From: Aspidiotus rigidus
Taxonomy: Eukaryota; Arthropoda; Insecta; Hemiptera; Diaspididae
DNA length: 64,000 nucleotides
Assembly (NCBI GenBank): GCA_035079385.1
Contig: JAVHKY010000003.1
Coordinates: 10,519,501 to 10,583,500, forward strand
Reading direction: 5' to 3'
Below are positions 25,778 to 32,296 of this stretch, piece by piece. Position 1 is the stretch's first letter, and every line of letters begins with the position of its first letter. A model generated the notes under the pieces. The model saw only the letters and a program-made list of their open reading frames with translations. It was not told the DNA's origin and searched no databases. Both the position numbers and the translations under genes were made by a program.

Positions 25778-28700
25778 ATATGATAGGAAGGCAAGTGCCT
25801 ATCCGATTATTTGTATGCGCCAATTGGCAACACTGGCAAAGAAACCTAATTGGATCTTTTTTTGTTGTGCTATTGACCATCAATATTTGAAATTTCACGA
25901 TGATTCATGGCATAGTTTGTCATAAATTAATTTTTTGGAGGAATGTCCAGTAACGATTCAGTCTTGACGCCTTCTATAGGCCCCAAATGCTCCCATCCCA
26001 TAGCATCTCATAATCGGTCGATTAGGAAGAAGTCCCTATAAGTCAAATCAGGCGAATACAGGTGGTGGTCAAGCACTGGTGTTTGATTTTGGGCAAAAAA
26101 CCTTTGATACCAAATGCTGTACAACAGTTGTACACGGCAAAAAACCTTCGTGGTTGCCTTCATGTTAAAACTCATGCATCAAAAATCAAAATTACATAGT
26201 CGAATGCTTTTGTGATTGCCGCTGATACACTAGCAACATCTCTCGACGATTTCCGGCGAGTTTCCGCTTCACACTGTTGACAACAGGTAGCGCGCAAGCA
26301 TAAACCGGTTTAGCAGCACATGCAACAGCTCTTACCAATTCTTCCCCCTCCCTGAAACGACTGAACACGTCAGTAGTCACGTTGTACAACGCTGCACGCT
26401 TCTGGGTAGACTCTCCAAACACAGCACATAACATATTTTTCAATTTGGCATTTTCTTTTCCTGATTTTACAAAGAATTTGATGATGATTCATTGCTCAAC
26501 CTCTTTTATACCCCGAAAAATTGGCCGTAAATTGTCACGGACCCTTAAGGACATTCCCCCAAAAAATTAATTTATGACAAGCCATGAATCAACGTGAAAA
26601 TGGGAATATTGATGGTCTACTGATGGTCGATAGTACAACAAAACAAGATTTAATTAGGTTTCCTTGCCAGTGTTGCCAATTGGTACATACAAATAATTGT
26701 CTGGGAACTTTTTTGACAGTCCTTGTATATTATAGAAAGAGAATTTGGAAAATTGGTATTTTCTCAGTTCATCTCCACACTACCCTAGAGGTCAAATTGA
26801 TAGTGCATTTTTATAATAATGGTTACACCAATAGGCCTAATTTGAACCATAGAACAGATTCCCTGCGTTCCTTGTTTAACATCATTAAGGAAGCCTCAAT
26901 TTTTTGAGGGATCAAAAATGGTCAAAATATAGTCAGGAAATATGACCAGATAGACCATTTTATGGTTCCTAAATCACCTAGAAACCAACTAATTTTTTCA
27001 GTCAAAATTTTGTCCAAGTTGATCTAATGCGATCTAAATATCATTTTGTATAAGGCTCAGAGCTTCAAATATCGCGTCCTTTGGAAATCATTCTTATGGA
27101 TAGTTCAACAACGTCTCAAGTGAGAGTGAGAGAATAAACACGTCATTTCACGAAAGGGTCAGCTAAGATATACTCGAACTAGAAACCACTGGCAATAAAT
27201 ATGTACACACTTGAAAAGCAACGCTTTGTACGCAGTAATGCAGGCAGTATTGAATTTGAGGTAAAAGTGCGCAGTAGGTTATACAGGTGATTTAAAAAAT
27301 TTTTATCAGTATTTCACGTGCTGGTTAAATTATTATACTCGTGTGTTTCTATTCGCCTATCGTACGTAATATTTCTAAGAATATGATCATGACTAAAAGT
27401 ACAAGTCACATTATCTAGTTATTGTAAACAGCTTACTGAAATAGGAGTAAAATTTTACGATTTAGCAGACGACGAATAATCCTAAAAGCTGATGGCGCTT
27501 CAATGACATCCGAGCAGTAATAAAATTCGATCAAAAACGTTATTAAGTTTACCAAATATCAAGATAAGAATTTTTGAAAACTTATGGTTTTTGAAAAATT
27601 CCACGGTTGGAGTTATAGAAAAGTGGCACTGAGAAATTTATTATCCCACGAGCACGTCAATCATGTTTCTTATTGATTACACCATAAAACAAAAAAGTTA
27701 TTAGGAAAAAAACTCCCCGGTCCTTAAACAGAGCTAAACGAGGGGTGGCAGGGAACCTGTTTTACGTATGAGGCACATGGGGTCTGAAAACTGTTGATGT
27801 ACCAGTTCTATGTCGTCATCAAATAGAGACGTCATAGGCCCGGACTTTGGAGCCTTATATAATAGGAGGGAAACTTGGCAATCTGTATATGATAGGAGGG
27901 GGACTTGGAATACCTTAGAAGGACGTTCTCAGTCTTGTGAAATTCGAAGCGTTGCACATCTGGCTCATTGAAGGGGCTAAGTCAATTGGGTATGAAGCGT
28001 TGCATATCTAATTACTTGAAGGGGCAATCTTTTAGGCTATAAACACCAAACACCGAGCTACAAATGATATAATACAAGGAGGACTTAGAATACCTTAAAA
28101 AGCTGTTTTGAAGCGTTGCATATCTGGCTCATTGAAAGGGCCAAGTCAGTTGGTTTATGAAGCATTGCATATTTAATTACTCGAAGGGCTATCTTTCAGG
28201 CTATACAGTATACACAGACCACCGAGCAGTGAATGATAGAATGTGGACCTCTAAACGACCTTCAGGATGCCGGCGGATATTTTTTCCGACCCCCTCCCTC
28301 CGATAAAACAGGTTCCCTGTTAATAATGGGCACTTGAAAAGGTGTCTACAGTGCTGTACCTGGCCCCAATTGCCGGCTGTCCCATTCAAGGAAATTATCT
28401 CTTGTCCGCACGGTTCCTCTCCTCATTCAATACGGGTCCTTCATTGCGGGTATCGCAGGGAGCTTCTCGCTGACGTCGCGTCGCTACCACCATTGGCCCT
28501 CCAGACTTTGAAGGTACCCCTGTGATCTGATTGGTCACAACAATATTGCGTTGTGATTGGTTCATTCGCCTTTCTCTTGCGTTTCTATTGGCTACCAGCT
28601 TTGCTCTCATCCTATTGGTCGTCTTGCCATTCTTGTCTTGTTCAGTCATCAAGCCGAATAAACTTTCGCTGTCAAACGTGATCACACTCTTCAAGAGGCT

Positions 28701-31693
28701 GGCTTTTCTCCTCTCCACCTTTACGATCTCCGTCTGTTCTCGAAGTTTTCTTCTCTTCATGCGGCACTCTACTTGTGTGACCTCGAATATTCCTTCACCA
28801 TTGTGCTGTTTTTCATTGCAGTATTTGCCATCTTCTTTTTTCCATAATATTTCGTGCTTTTTTCTCCTGATATCAAACTGAACTTCTTAACCTGCTGGGG
28901 AACAACAGATATAAGGGAAATCTTGACGGGCTGAAGAACGGAATAGTGGAAAAGATGCTGGACCAGGACTATTGTAAATTCATTAACAAGTACTACTGCG
29001 GCGGTGGAATCACAGGTGTAACATTCATGAAGGACTTGGAAAACAAATTAGTGAAAGGCAGGAAGTTCAAAAACTCGAACAAATACTGGGCTAAATACAC
29101 AGATGATGTGGTCAGCCACTAGCAGACAGGTGGATCGATTCCCTCCGGGAACATATCCAATGAATGAGAGCATCAAATTCACAATGGAAAAGGGTGATAA
29201 GACCATCAACTATTTGGACCTAACACTTACACTGGAGAACAACAGGATACAATATAAAATCTACAACCGAAGCCACCCCACACCGACACCATCATCCCAA
29301 ATAACTCCTTTCACCACCCTGGGCACAAGTTAGCCGCAATTCAGAACTACTGCTACGATACAATTTCTCTCCTGAAGAACAATGATGTGAAAGGGAAAGA
29401 AATCTAGACAGTAAAGCAGATCGCAGCAGCCAATGGCAACTTCAGAGGCGTGATTGAGGCATTTCTCGGGAAAATGGAAGCCAAGAAGAGAACCTACGAA
29501 AGCATATTGAGGAAGTACTCCGGATAAGTACCATACGTAAGAAAGTACAGAGATAAGGTGATGCGTAAAGACGTTCAATAATTTTGGTGCGATGGCTGTG
29601 GGCTTTCTTAACAACTCACCCACGTGGAAGAGAATAAGCAACGACCAAATGGAGGGAAAGGACAACGGAAACTCGCGCGGAGTGTACAAGCTCAGTTGCG
29701 GATAGTGCCAAGACATCTACATTGATAAGACTGGGAGAAAGTTTGATATCAGGAGAGAGGAGCACGAAATATTATGGAAGAAAGAAGATGGCAAACACTG
29801 CAATGAAAAACAGCACAATGGTGAAGGAATATTCGAGGTCACTCAAGTAGAAAACCACAGAACAGACGGAGATCGCAAAGGCGAAGAGGAGAAAAGCCAG
29901 CCTCTTGAACAGTGTGATCACGTTTGACAGTGAGAGATTATTCGGCTTGATGATTGAACGAGGCAGGCCAATAGAAAGGCAAGAAAAAAGCGAATGAACC
30001 AATCACGACACAATATTTTTGTAACTAATCAGATCAAACGGTTACCTTGAAAACTACGAGGATACTGAAAGAATAGATAGTCTGGAGGCCAATGGTGGCA
30101 GCGACGACGCCACGTCAGCGAAAAGATCCCTGCGATACCCGCAATGGAAAGCCCGAATTGATTGAGAAGAGGAACGGGACAGCGCGGTTGGCAATGAGGG
30201 CATCTTTGTCCTGGCACAGCATTGTAGACGGAAGGGTTTTTCCGATAGAATGTCCAGCATCCAGCCGGCCAGCAACTGCAAAGTTGTTTAGAGGTCGACC
30301 TCCTATCCTATATAGCTCGGAGATCGAAATTTGTTCAAGTCCCCCCCTCCTCGAAGGTCAAAAACTCACGGGTTCTTTAACGGAGTTAAACAAGAAATGG
30401 CAGGAAACCTGTCTTGTGGGGCACGTGGAATCTGAAAATTGTAGATTGTGACGTCACAAAACTGACCTATGAAGTCATCAAATTGTGACATCATAGGCTC
30501 GGACTTTGAAGATATATATAATAGGAGGAGCATTAAAAAAAAAAATGATCTACGACGTTATTAGATGTGACATCACAAGCCCGCCCCCCACCATAGAAGG
30601 GGAGACTTGAAAACATGGGGATCTAAAAAATGTAGATTGTGACGTCACAAGGCTGACCTATAACATCATAAAACTGTGACGTTACCGGCCCCATCCCTCA
30701 GGCTATATGTGATAGGAGTGAGATTTGGAAAAATTTCGACTTCCAAGATATACAGGATAGGACGGGGACATAAAAAATTTTCAAGCTCCGAGATTTGCCG
30801 ACAGCCGGGTGGCGGACATTTTTTTCGACCCCTTAAATAAAACAGGTTCCCTGTTAAATTTTTTCAAGTCCTCCTCCTATCATATAGAGCTCAAAAGTGG
30901 AAATTTTAACAGGAACCTGTTTTATCGGGGAGGTTTTTTGGAATAAACGTCCCTCATCTGCCGTCCACCATTCGGCCGGCAAAGCTCAGAGCTTGAAAAT
31001 TTCCCAAGTCCCTCTCGTATCAAACACAGCTCGGTGGTCGGTGTATAGCCTGAAAGATAGCCCCTTCGAGTAACTAGATATGCAATCCAACTGACTTAGC
31101 CCCTTCAATAAACCAGATATGCAACGCTTCAAACACCATAAGACTCAGAACGTCTTTCTGAGGTATTTTTTGTCTCCCTCCCATCATTTATAGGTCGGAG
31201 ATCGAATCATATATAGTGGATCCTCTCCTATTATATATGGCTCCAAAGTCCGGACTCGTGACGTCACAATTTAATAGCGAACATTTTTCAGATCCCACGT
31301 ACCGCATAAAACAAGTTCCGTACCACCCTTCGTTCAACTGCGTTATGAAACCCGTAAGTTTTGTGGAAAATTTGACGCAGCGCAAATAACCCGGGAAATC
31401 CATAGGGAAAGTGTCACGTGTTTGAAGTGCTGGATGAAGGCTGAAATTACAGTACGGTAATCATAACCGTTTCTATTCAAGGAAACCATAACTTTTCCAT
31501 TTTCGTGTACCACTGTATTTATTTTCTTTTTCACTCGGTCATTTCAAGCGTGTACTTCAATACGTACCTTCCACGTGTCCGAAGAGAATACAGCTCGATC
31601 AGGCATCGAGTGGAACAACGGCCAGAAAGTACCGTTACAACATCCATTGTAATACGCGTCGAAAACTTGCGGCTCCACATACACGGCGACGAC
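5320..31693 (-). CDS. Tps1: Trehalose-6-phosphate synthase/phosphatase (fused), 3' eleven exons, N-terminus missing
   Basis: Exons in order are 31693-31568, 20717-20574, 20491-20374, 20298-19982, 15749-15533, 14809-14653, 14470-14273, 7291-7102, 6133-5996, 5920-5627 and 5553-5320. All junctions are GT-AG with consistent phase, giving 2,133 coding bases, 710 residues and a TAA stop. The first two thirds is a GT20 synthase, which joins UDP-glucose and glucose-6-phosphate: [63 protein letters not shown] and [11 protein letters not shown]. The last third is a HAD-type phosphatase domain with [18 protein letters not shown] and [11 protein letters not shown]; its key aspartates are present. Insect TPS proteins are about 820-850 residues and begin with a V-V-S-N-R-L-P segment. 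That part (~110 residues) was not found between 31,694 and 64,000. Introns range from 73 bases to 10.8 kb, the long ones filled with transposons. The product is expected in the cytosol, chiefly of fat body. Confidence 0.95.
5627..5920 (-). CDS. Tps1: TPS exon (phosphatase [10 protein letters not shown] motif)
   Basis: 98 codons, phase 0; acceptor TCGTAG, donor CAA|GTGAGT. It encodes [34 protein letters not shown] and [15 protein letters not shown], the metal-binding acidic motif. Confidence 0.95.
5996..6133 (-). CDS. Tps1: TPS exon (phosphatase cap region)
   Basis: 46 codons, phase 0; acceptor GACCAG, donor CAG|GTGAAT. It encodes [20 protein letters not shown] and then [13 protein letters not shown]. 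Confidence 0.94.
6134..7101 (-). other. Tps1: TPS intron, 968 bp
   Basis: No gene. Between about 6,296 and 6,540 there is a decayed fragment of dispersed family B (AACAGGAAACCTATTTTATAG, GGGGACTTGG and TTTCAGGCTATACA), which is better preserved around 28,000. The rest is unrecognised. Confidence 0.45.
7102..7291 (-). CDS. Tps1: TPS exon (phosphatase motif I and II)
   Basis: Completes lysine and adds 63 codons. [20 protein letters not shown] holds the HAD nucleophile motif D-x-D-G-T, and [14 protein letters not shown] is the second motif. The donor is ATG|GTGAGT. Confidence 0.95.
7292..9396 (-). other. Tps1: Left part of the 7-kb TPS intron
   Basis: No gene recognised. AT-rich, with homopolymer runs. 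A short GC-richer stretch at about 8,975-9,075 contains GGACAGCGCTAGCGTCGCGCA twice in slightly different form, and a related GACGCTAGCGACC at 9,274. Their meaning is unknown. Confidence 0.35.
9406..10771. mobile_element. Foldback element with minisatellite arms and a 9-bp target duplication
   Basis: The ends are GCGAGTTTATTTTATGTAAC and its reverse complement; each is followed inward by a conserved unique stretch (CTGCCATACTGGGAGTAAGA). The 9-bp direct repeat AGTTTGAGA flanks both sides (9,397-9,405 and 10,772-10,780). Most of the 1,366 bp is an array of ~35-45-bp units (GGACTTGGAAATATTTTCAA and similar) that runs one way in the left half and inverted in the right half. There is no coding capacity. 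Nine-base duplications are typical of MULE and Foldback-like elements, and minisatellite-like arms recall the Rehavkus type. It lies in a TPS intron. Confidence 0.85.
10931..11052. mobile_element. Second copy of the GTGACCTGCGATGAG hairpin MITE
   Basis: 122-bp inverted repeat sharing the arms of the element at 2,389-2,535 (GAAAAGGAT, CACTGACAGGAACACCATTT). AAAT on both sides may be a 4-bp target duplication; the other copy does not clearly support this. Confidence 0.7.
11053..11707. other. AT-rich intron stretch with a 26-base poly(A)
   Basis: No gene. Two AATAAA-like hexamers (about 11,592 and 11,602) precede a run of 26 A at 11,621-11,646, as at the end of a retroposed transcript on the plus strand. 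No source sequence was recognised. Confidence 0.3.
11708..11820 (-). CDS. Orphan coding-like terminal exon, function unknown
   Basis: After a possible acceptor AG (11,822-11,821) the minus strand reads 36 codons to [19 protein letters not shown], then [18 protein letters not shown] and IH. Base composition is balanced, unlike the AT-rich surroundings. It lies on the TPS strand within a TPS intron, but its phase does not fit the TPS exon ending at 14,273, so it is not a simple alternative TPS end. The K-T-K-R-G-R tail recalls the basic C-termini of some DDE transposases; this is a weak resemblance. No upstream exon was recognised. Confidence 0.3.
11821..14272 (-). other. Tps1: Right part of the 7-kb TPS intron
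   Basis: No gene recognised. At about 12,835-12,960 there is a fragment of family B (TTAGCCCCTTCAAAGAGCCAGATA), which matches 31,095-31,135. The remainder is AT-rich and unrecognised. Confidence 0.4.
14273..14470 (-). CDS. Tps1: TPS exon (end of synthase domain, linker)
   Basis: Completes a split arginine, then 65 codons plus two bases. It encodes [20 protein letters not shown], then [10 protein letters not shown] and DFDEYLS. The donor is AA|GTGAGT; the lysine codon is completed by the exon 7 kb away at 7,291. Confidence 0.93.
14653..14809 (-). CDS. Tps1: TPS exon (NLVAKEF segment)
   Basis: Completes the split glycine and adds 51 codons plus two bases. It encodes [20 protein letters not shown] and then [13 protein letters not shown]. 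The donor is AG|GTTTGG, a weaker site than the others in this gene. Confidence 0.93.
15103..15500. mobile_element. MITE with GGGGGCGTCC...GGACGC ends
   Basis: Imperfect inverted ends (AAAGGGGGCGTCCATA; right end TTAGGGACGCACCTTTA). Subterminal C-rich blocks (CGACCCCCCTCCCC and ACCCCCTCCCCTTCACGTGAG) face each other, with CGTGAGATTT motifs. This arrangement resembles widespread insect MITEs. Its right end is about 30 bases from the donor of the TPS exon at 15,533. Confidence 0.6.
15533..15749 (-). CDS. Tps1: TPS exon ([11 protein letters not shown] segment)
   Basis: 72 codons plus one base; acceptor TTCCAG. It encodes [17 protein letters not shown] and [15 protein letters not shown] ends about 30 bases after its donor and a retrotransposon remnant begins about 50 bases before its acceptor, so the exon is tightly hemmed in by insertions. 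Confidence 0.95.
15800..17960 (+). pseudogene. Decayed R1-like non-LTR retrotransposon
   Basis: Plus-strand remnants appear in the order expected for the R1 clade. At about 16,020-16,225 is the segment before RT ([20 protein letters not shown]), then [13 protein letters not shown] at about 16,410, then RT pieces [20 protein letters not shown] and VTHGVP at 16,728-16,880. [16 protein letters not shown] follows at about 17,375. The tail [20 protein letters not shown] (about 17,755-17,815) resembles the C-terminal zinc-knuckle region. Frameshifts and stops break it throughout. It is antisense to TPS and begins about 50 bases upstream of a TPS splice acceptor. The endonuclease half is missing or unrecognisable. 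Confidence 0.75.
18178..19561. mobile_element. Inverted-end element filled by a ~140-bp tandem array
   Basis: The ends are GGGCCGGATTTGGG (left) and CCCAAATCCAGCCCC (right). The interior has about nine to ten copies of a 130-150-bp unit containing GGTCCCAAGTTATGTGGAGG, CTCAACATTTCTCC and AAAATTGGAAAGAAAGTAG, starting near 18,205, 18,328, 18,460, 18,604, 18,747, 18,889, 19,017, 19,157, 19,291 and 19,440. The reading frames across it are repeat artefacts. It lies in the 4.2-kb TPS intron. Confidence 0.7.
19982..20298 (-). CDS. Tps1: TPS exon (substrate-binding core)
   Basis: Completes the split glycine and adds 105 codons. It encodes [35 protein letters not shown] and [13 protein letters not shown]. 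The donor is AAG|GTGAAG. A 4.2-kb intron with an R1 remnant and a tandem-array element follows. Confidence 0.95.
20374..20491 (-). CDS. Tps1: TPS exon (FFLHIPFPP segment)
   Basis: 39 codons plus one base; acceptor TTTCAG, donor TTAG|GTAGGT. It encodes [18 protein letters not shown] and [14 protein letters not shown]. The last glycine codon is split with the next exon. Confidence 0.95.
20574..20717 (-). CDS. Tps1: TPS exon with the HDYHL motif
   Basis: 48 codons, phase 0; acceptor TTTGTAG, donor AAC|GTGAGT. It encodes [17 protein letters not shown] and then [19 protein letters not shown], the conserved synthase segment. Confidence 0.95.
20718..21839 (-). other. Tps1: Start of the 10.8-kb TPS intron
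   Basis: No gene or known repeat recognised. AT-rich, with a T run near 21,728. Confidence 0.4.
21840..22480 (-). repeat. Interior fragment of the CAGGGTG element family
   Basis: In reverse orientation this matches the interior arrays of the elements at 34,169-36,555 and 51,431-54,319. Shared features are AAAATTTAGCGC, GCGAAGCACC, AAATGGGT and GGGTCAAAATT in ~140-bp units, plus ATCAAAATGTGCCGAAAATT. No ends are preserved. Confidence 0.6.
22490..22800 (+). repeat. Dispersed repeat family A, left piece
   Basis: Contains CATAGAAGACTTATACGACG, AGGTAAAGGGGTAAACGAAT, CCTAGACTTGAATTGTCTCA and CAACAGCGAGACAGGGGG, then a run of AAAT/TAAA. Related copies are at 25,213-25,545, 39,315-40,440 and, inverted, 49,905-50,640. 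The MULE block at 22,801-25,212 sits in the AT-rich tail of this copy. Confidence 0.65.
22801..23030 (+). repeat. Extra direct copy of the MULE right end
   Basis: About 230 bp of TTCGGGAAATTGGCTTCGGG-type units, nearly identical and in the same orientation as 24,980-25,212. With the inverted arm at 23,039-23,200 it forms a large palindrome. It looks like the end of a second, deleted or recombined element. Confidence 0.7.
23031..25212 (+). mobile_element. MULE DNA transposon with minisatellite-like inverted ends
   Basis: The left arm (about 23,039-23,200: TTTCCCGAAGCCATTTTCCC) is the inverse of the right arm (about 24,980-25,212, ending GGAAATTGGGCGGGAACC). Both arms are strings of short CCCGAA units. 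Between them lies one transposase reading frame. A clean 8-11-bp target duplication could not be read, because the left border runs into the extra arm copy at 22,801. Confidence 0.75.
23412..24929 (+). pseudogene. FLYWCH-MULE transposase, broken by one in-frame stop
   Basis: A single frame of 505 codons with one stop, TAA, at 24,537-24,539 (upstream in-frame ATG also at 23,346). The N-terminal part is a FLYWCH-type zinc finger: [20 protein letters not shown] and SRHAHAP supply the W, C, C, H and H residues. An acidic linker ([14 protein letters not shown]) precedes the MULE DDE core: [18 protein letters not shown] and [14 protein letters not shown]. After the stop the frame continues with [37 protein letters not shown] and YLRTVGYNL, the usual C-terminus. 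The stop replaces a residue just before R-G-R-P, so the copy was inactivated recently or is read through. Confidence 0.85.
25213..25545 (+). repeat. Dispersed repeat family A, right piece
   Basis: Runs from AT-rich sequence through GCTGGATAGTCG, CCTAGACTTGAATTGTCTCA, CGACGCCAAGATAGG and ATATAAAAGACATGGAACAT to GCTATGCCAGAAAATTTT, the same order as in the copy ending at 40,440. Confidence 0.7.
25694..25776 (+). repeat. (TTTC)n microsatellite
   Basis: Uninterrupted TTTC repeats over about 83 bases, preceded by T-rich sequence. The reading frame across it is an artefact. Confidence 0.95.
25797..26704. mobile_element. Mariner-like element with ~155-bp inverted ends and transposase remnant
   Basis: The left arm (CGATTATTTGTATGCGCCAA, GGCAACACTGGCAA, CATAAATTAATTTTTTGGAG) is mirrored at 26,540-26,704. 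On the minus strand, about 26,110-25,940 encodes a mariner transposase C-terminus with stops: [12 protein letters not shown], then DFFL, and [12 protein letters not shown] running into the arm. The central part has no intact frame. The long arms are unusual for mariner. Confidence 0.6.
26705..27714 (-). other. Tps1: TPS intron, unrecognised
   Basis: AT-rich DNA with no gene or repeat that I recognise. Confidence 0.4.
27715..28334. repeat. Dispersed repeat family B
   Basis: Bounded by GGGAACCTGTTTTA at about 27,751 and its inverse TAAAACAGGTTCCC at about 28,304. Inside are AGTCAATTGGGTATGAAGCG-like repeats, CTTTCAGGCTATACAG and several GATAGGAGGGGGACTTGG segments. Other copies are at 30,290-31,400, 38,935-39,240 and 41,450-41,720. 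Confidence 0.6.
28335..30290 (+). mobile_element. Decayed Penelope-like element (PLE) with an inverted terminal copy
   Basis: Plus strand. An RT tail is visible at about 29,075-29,330: [27 protein letters not shown] and KIYNRSHP, followed in a shifted frame by [16 protein letters not shown] and [26 protein letters not shown] nuclease remnant follows at about 29,680-29,830: GVYKLSCG, a stop, then [19 protein letters not shown] plus GIY-YIG defines PLEs. The 3' part (about 29,760-30,235) is repeated in inverse at 28,345-28,870, a known PLE arrangement. Stops and frameshifts make it inactive. Confidence 0.75.
30291..31400. repeat. Dispersed repeat family B, compound copy
   Basis: Contains three hairpin modules (about 30,392 GGAAACCTGTCTTG, 30,840 AAACAGGTTCCCTGTT, 30,908 AACAGGAACCTGTT) and GTGACGTCAC motifs, plus TAGCCCCTTCAATAAACCAG near 31,100. 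It ends about 170 bases from the TPS exon at 31,568. Confidence 0.55.
31568..31693 (-). CDS. Tps1: TPS exon (first one visible)
   Basis: 42 codons, phase 0 at both ends; acceptor TGACAG, donor AAG|GTACGT. It encodes [20 protein letters not shown], then [15 protein letters not shown] and DTWK, the typical segment before the HDYHL motif. It is isolated by 10.8 kb from the next exon. Confidence 0.93.
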
Positions 31694-32296
31694 CTGTCAA
31701 CAAAAATAATAAAAATCGTATTATTGTCGCGAAAGTCGAGCTTGGAAAATTCCCTCGCGTATATTTCATACATGCAGGCACTACTCTCTAAAAAAAAAAA
31801 AAATAGGCGAAGAAATTCGATTAACCTGCTGGGTCGTGTAATCACGCGTAGATGACAAGATCCTTTCTCGAACTAAACTACGCAAGTTATTAGACTTAGC
31901 TCGTTTACAAATCAATACGTAACAATTTCCTCAACATTATTAATCACTTCTCGCGCGCGGTAAACAACAAATTCGATTAGTTATAGCTGCACTCAAAGAA
32001 ATTAATTTTACACTTCACATATTCGAACAAAATATTATTCTCGTATGTGTACAGGTAACACGATGACTAATAAAGTGTATCGAGCTGACGAATCAAAGTT
32101 TTTTACTATACACATAGACACAATATACGCGAGTTTTCTTAATTCTTCTCTAGTACAACGGAAAGTAAAGTTCGGTACGTTTGTAGGTTTGGTTGAAAGA
32201 GAAAAATAATTACGAGAATTTGTACGCCCCAAAATTAGTGTTTGTCGGAGCCAACTTTTGACTCTAATATAGTTGCGCTCTCTACTAACCAATTAT
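31694..32296 (-). other. Tps1: Presumed TPS intron upstream of the first visible exon
   Basis: No gene or repeat recognised. The missing TPS N-terminal exon is not here. Confidence 0.4.

Noticed and set aside
28395..28881. Overlapping frames of 116 and 121 codons on opposite strands
   Set aside because: They lie in the inverted copy of the Penelope 3' region and correspond to non-coding or out-of-frame sequence.
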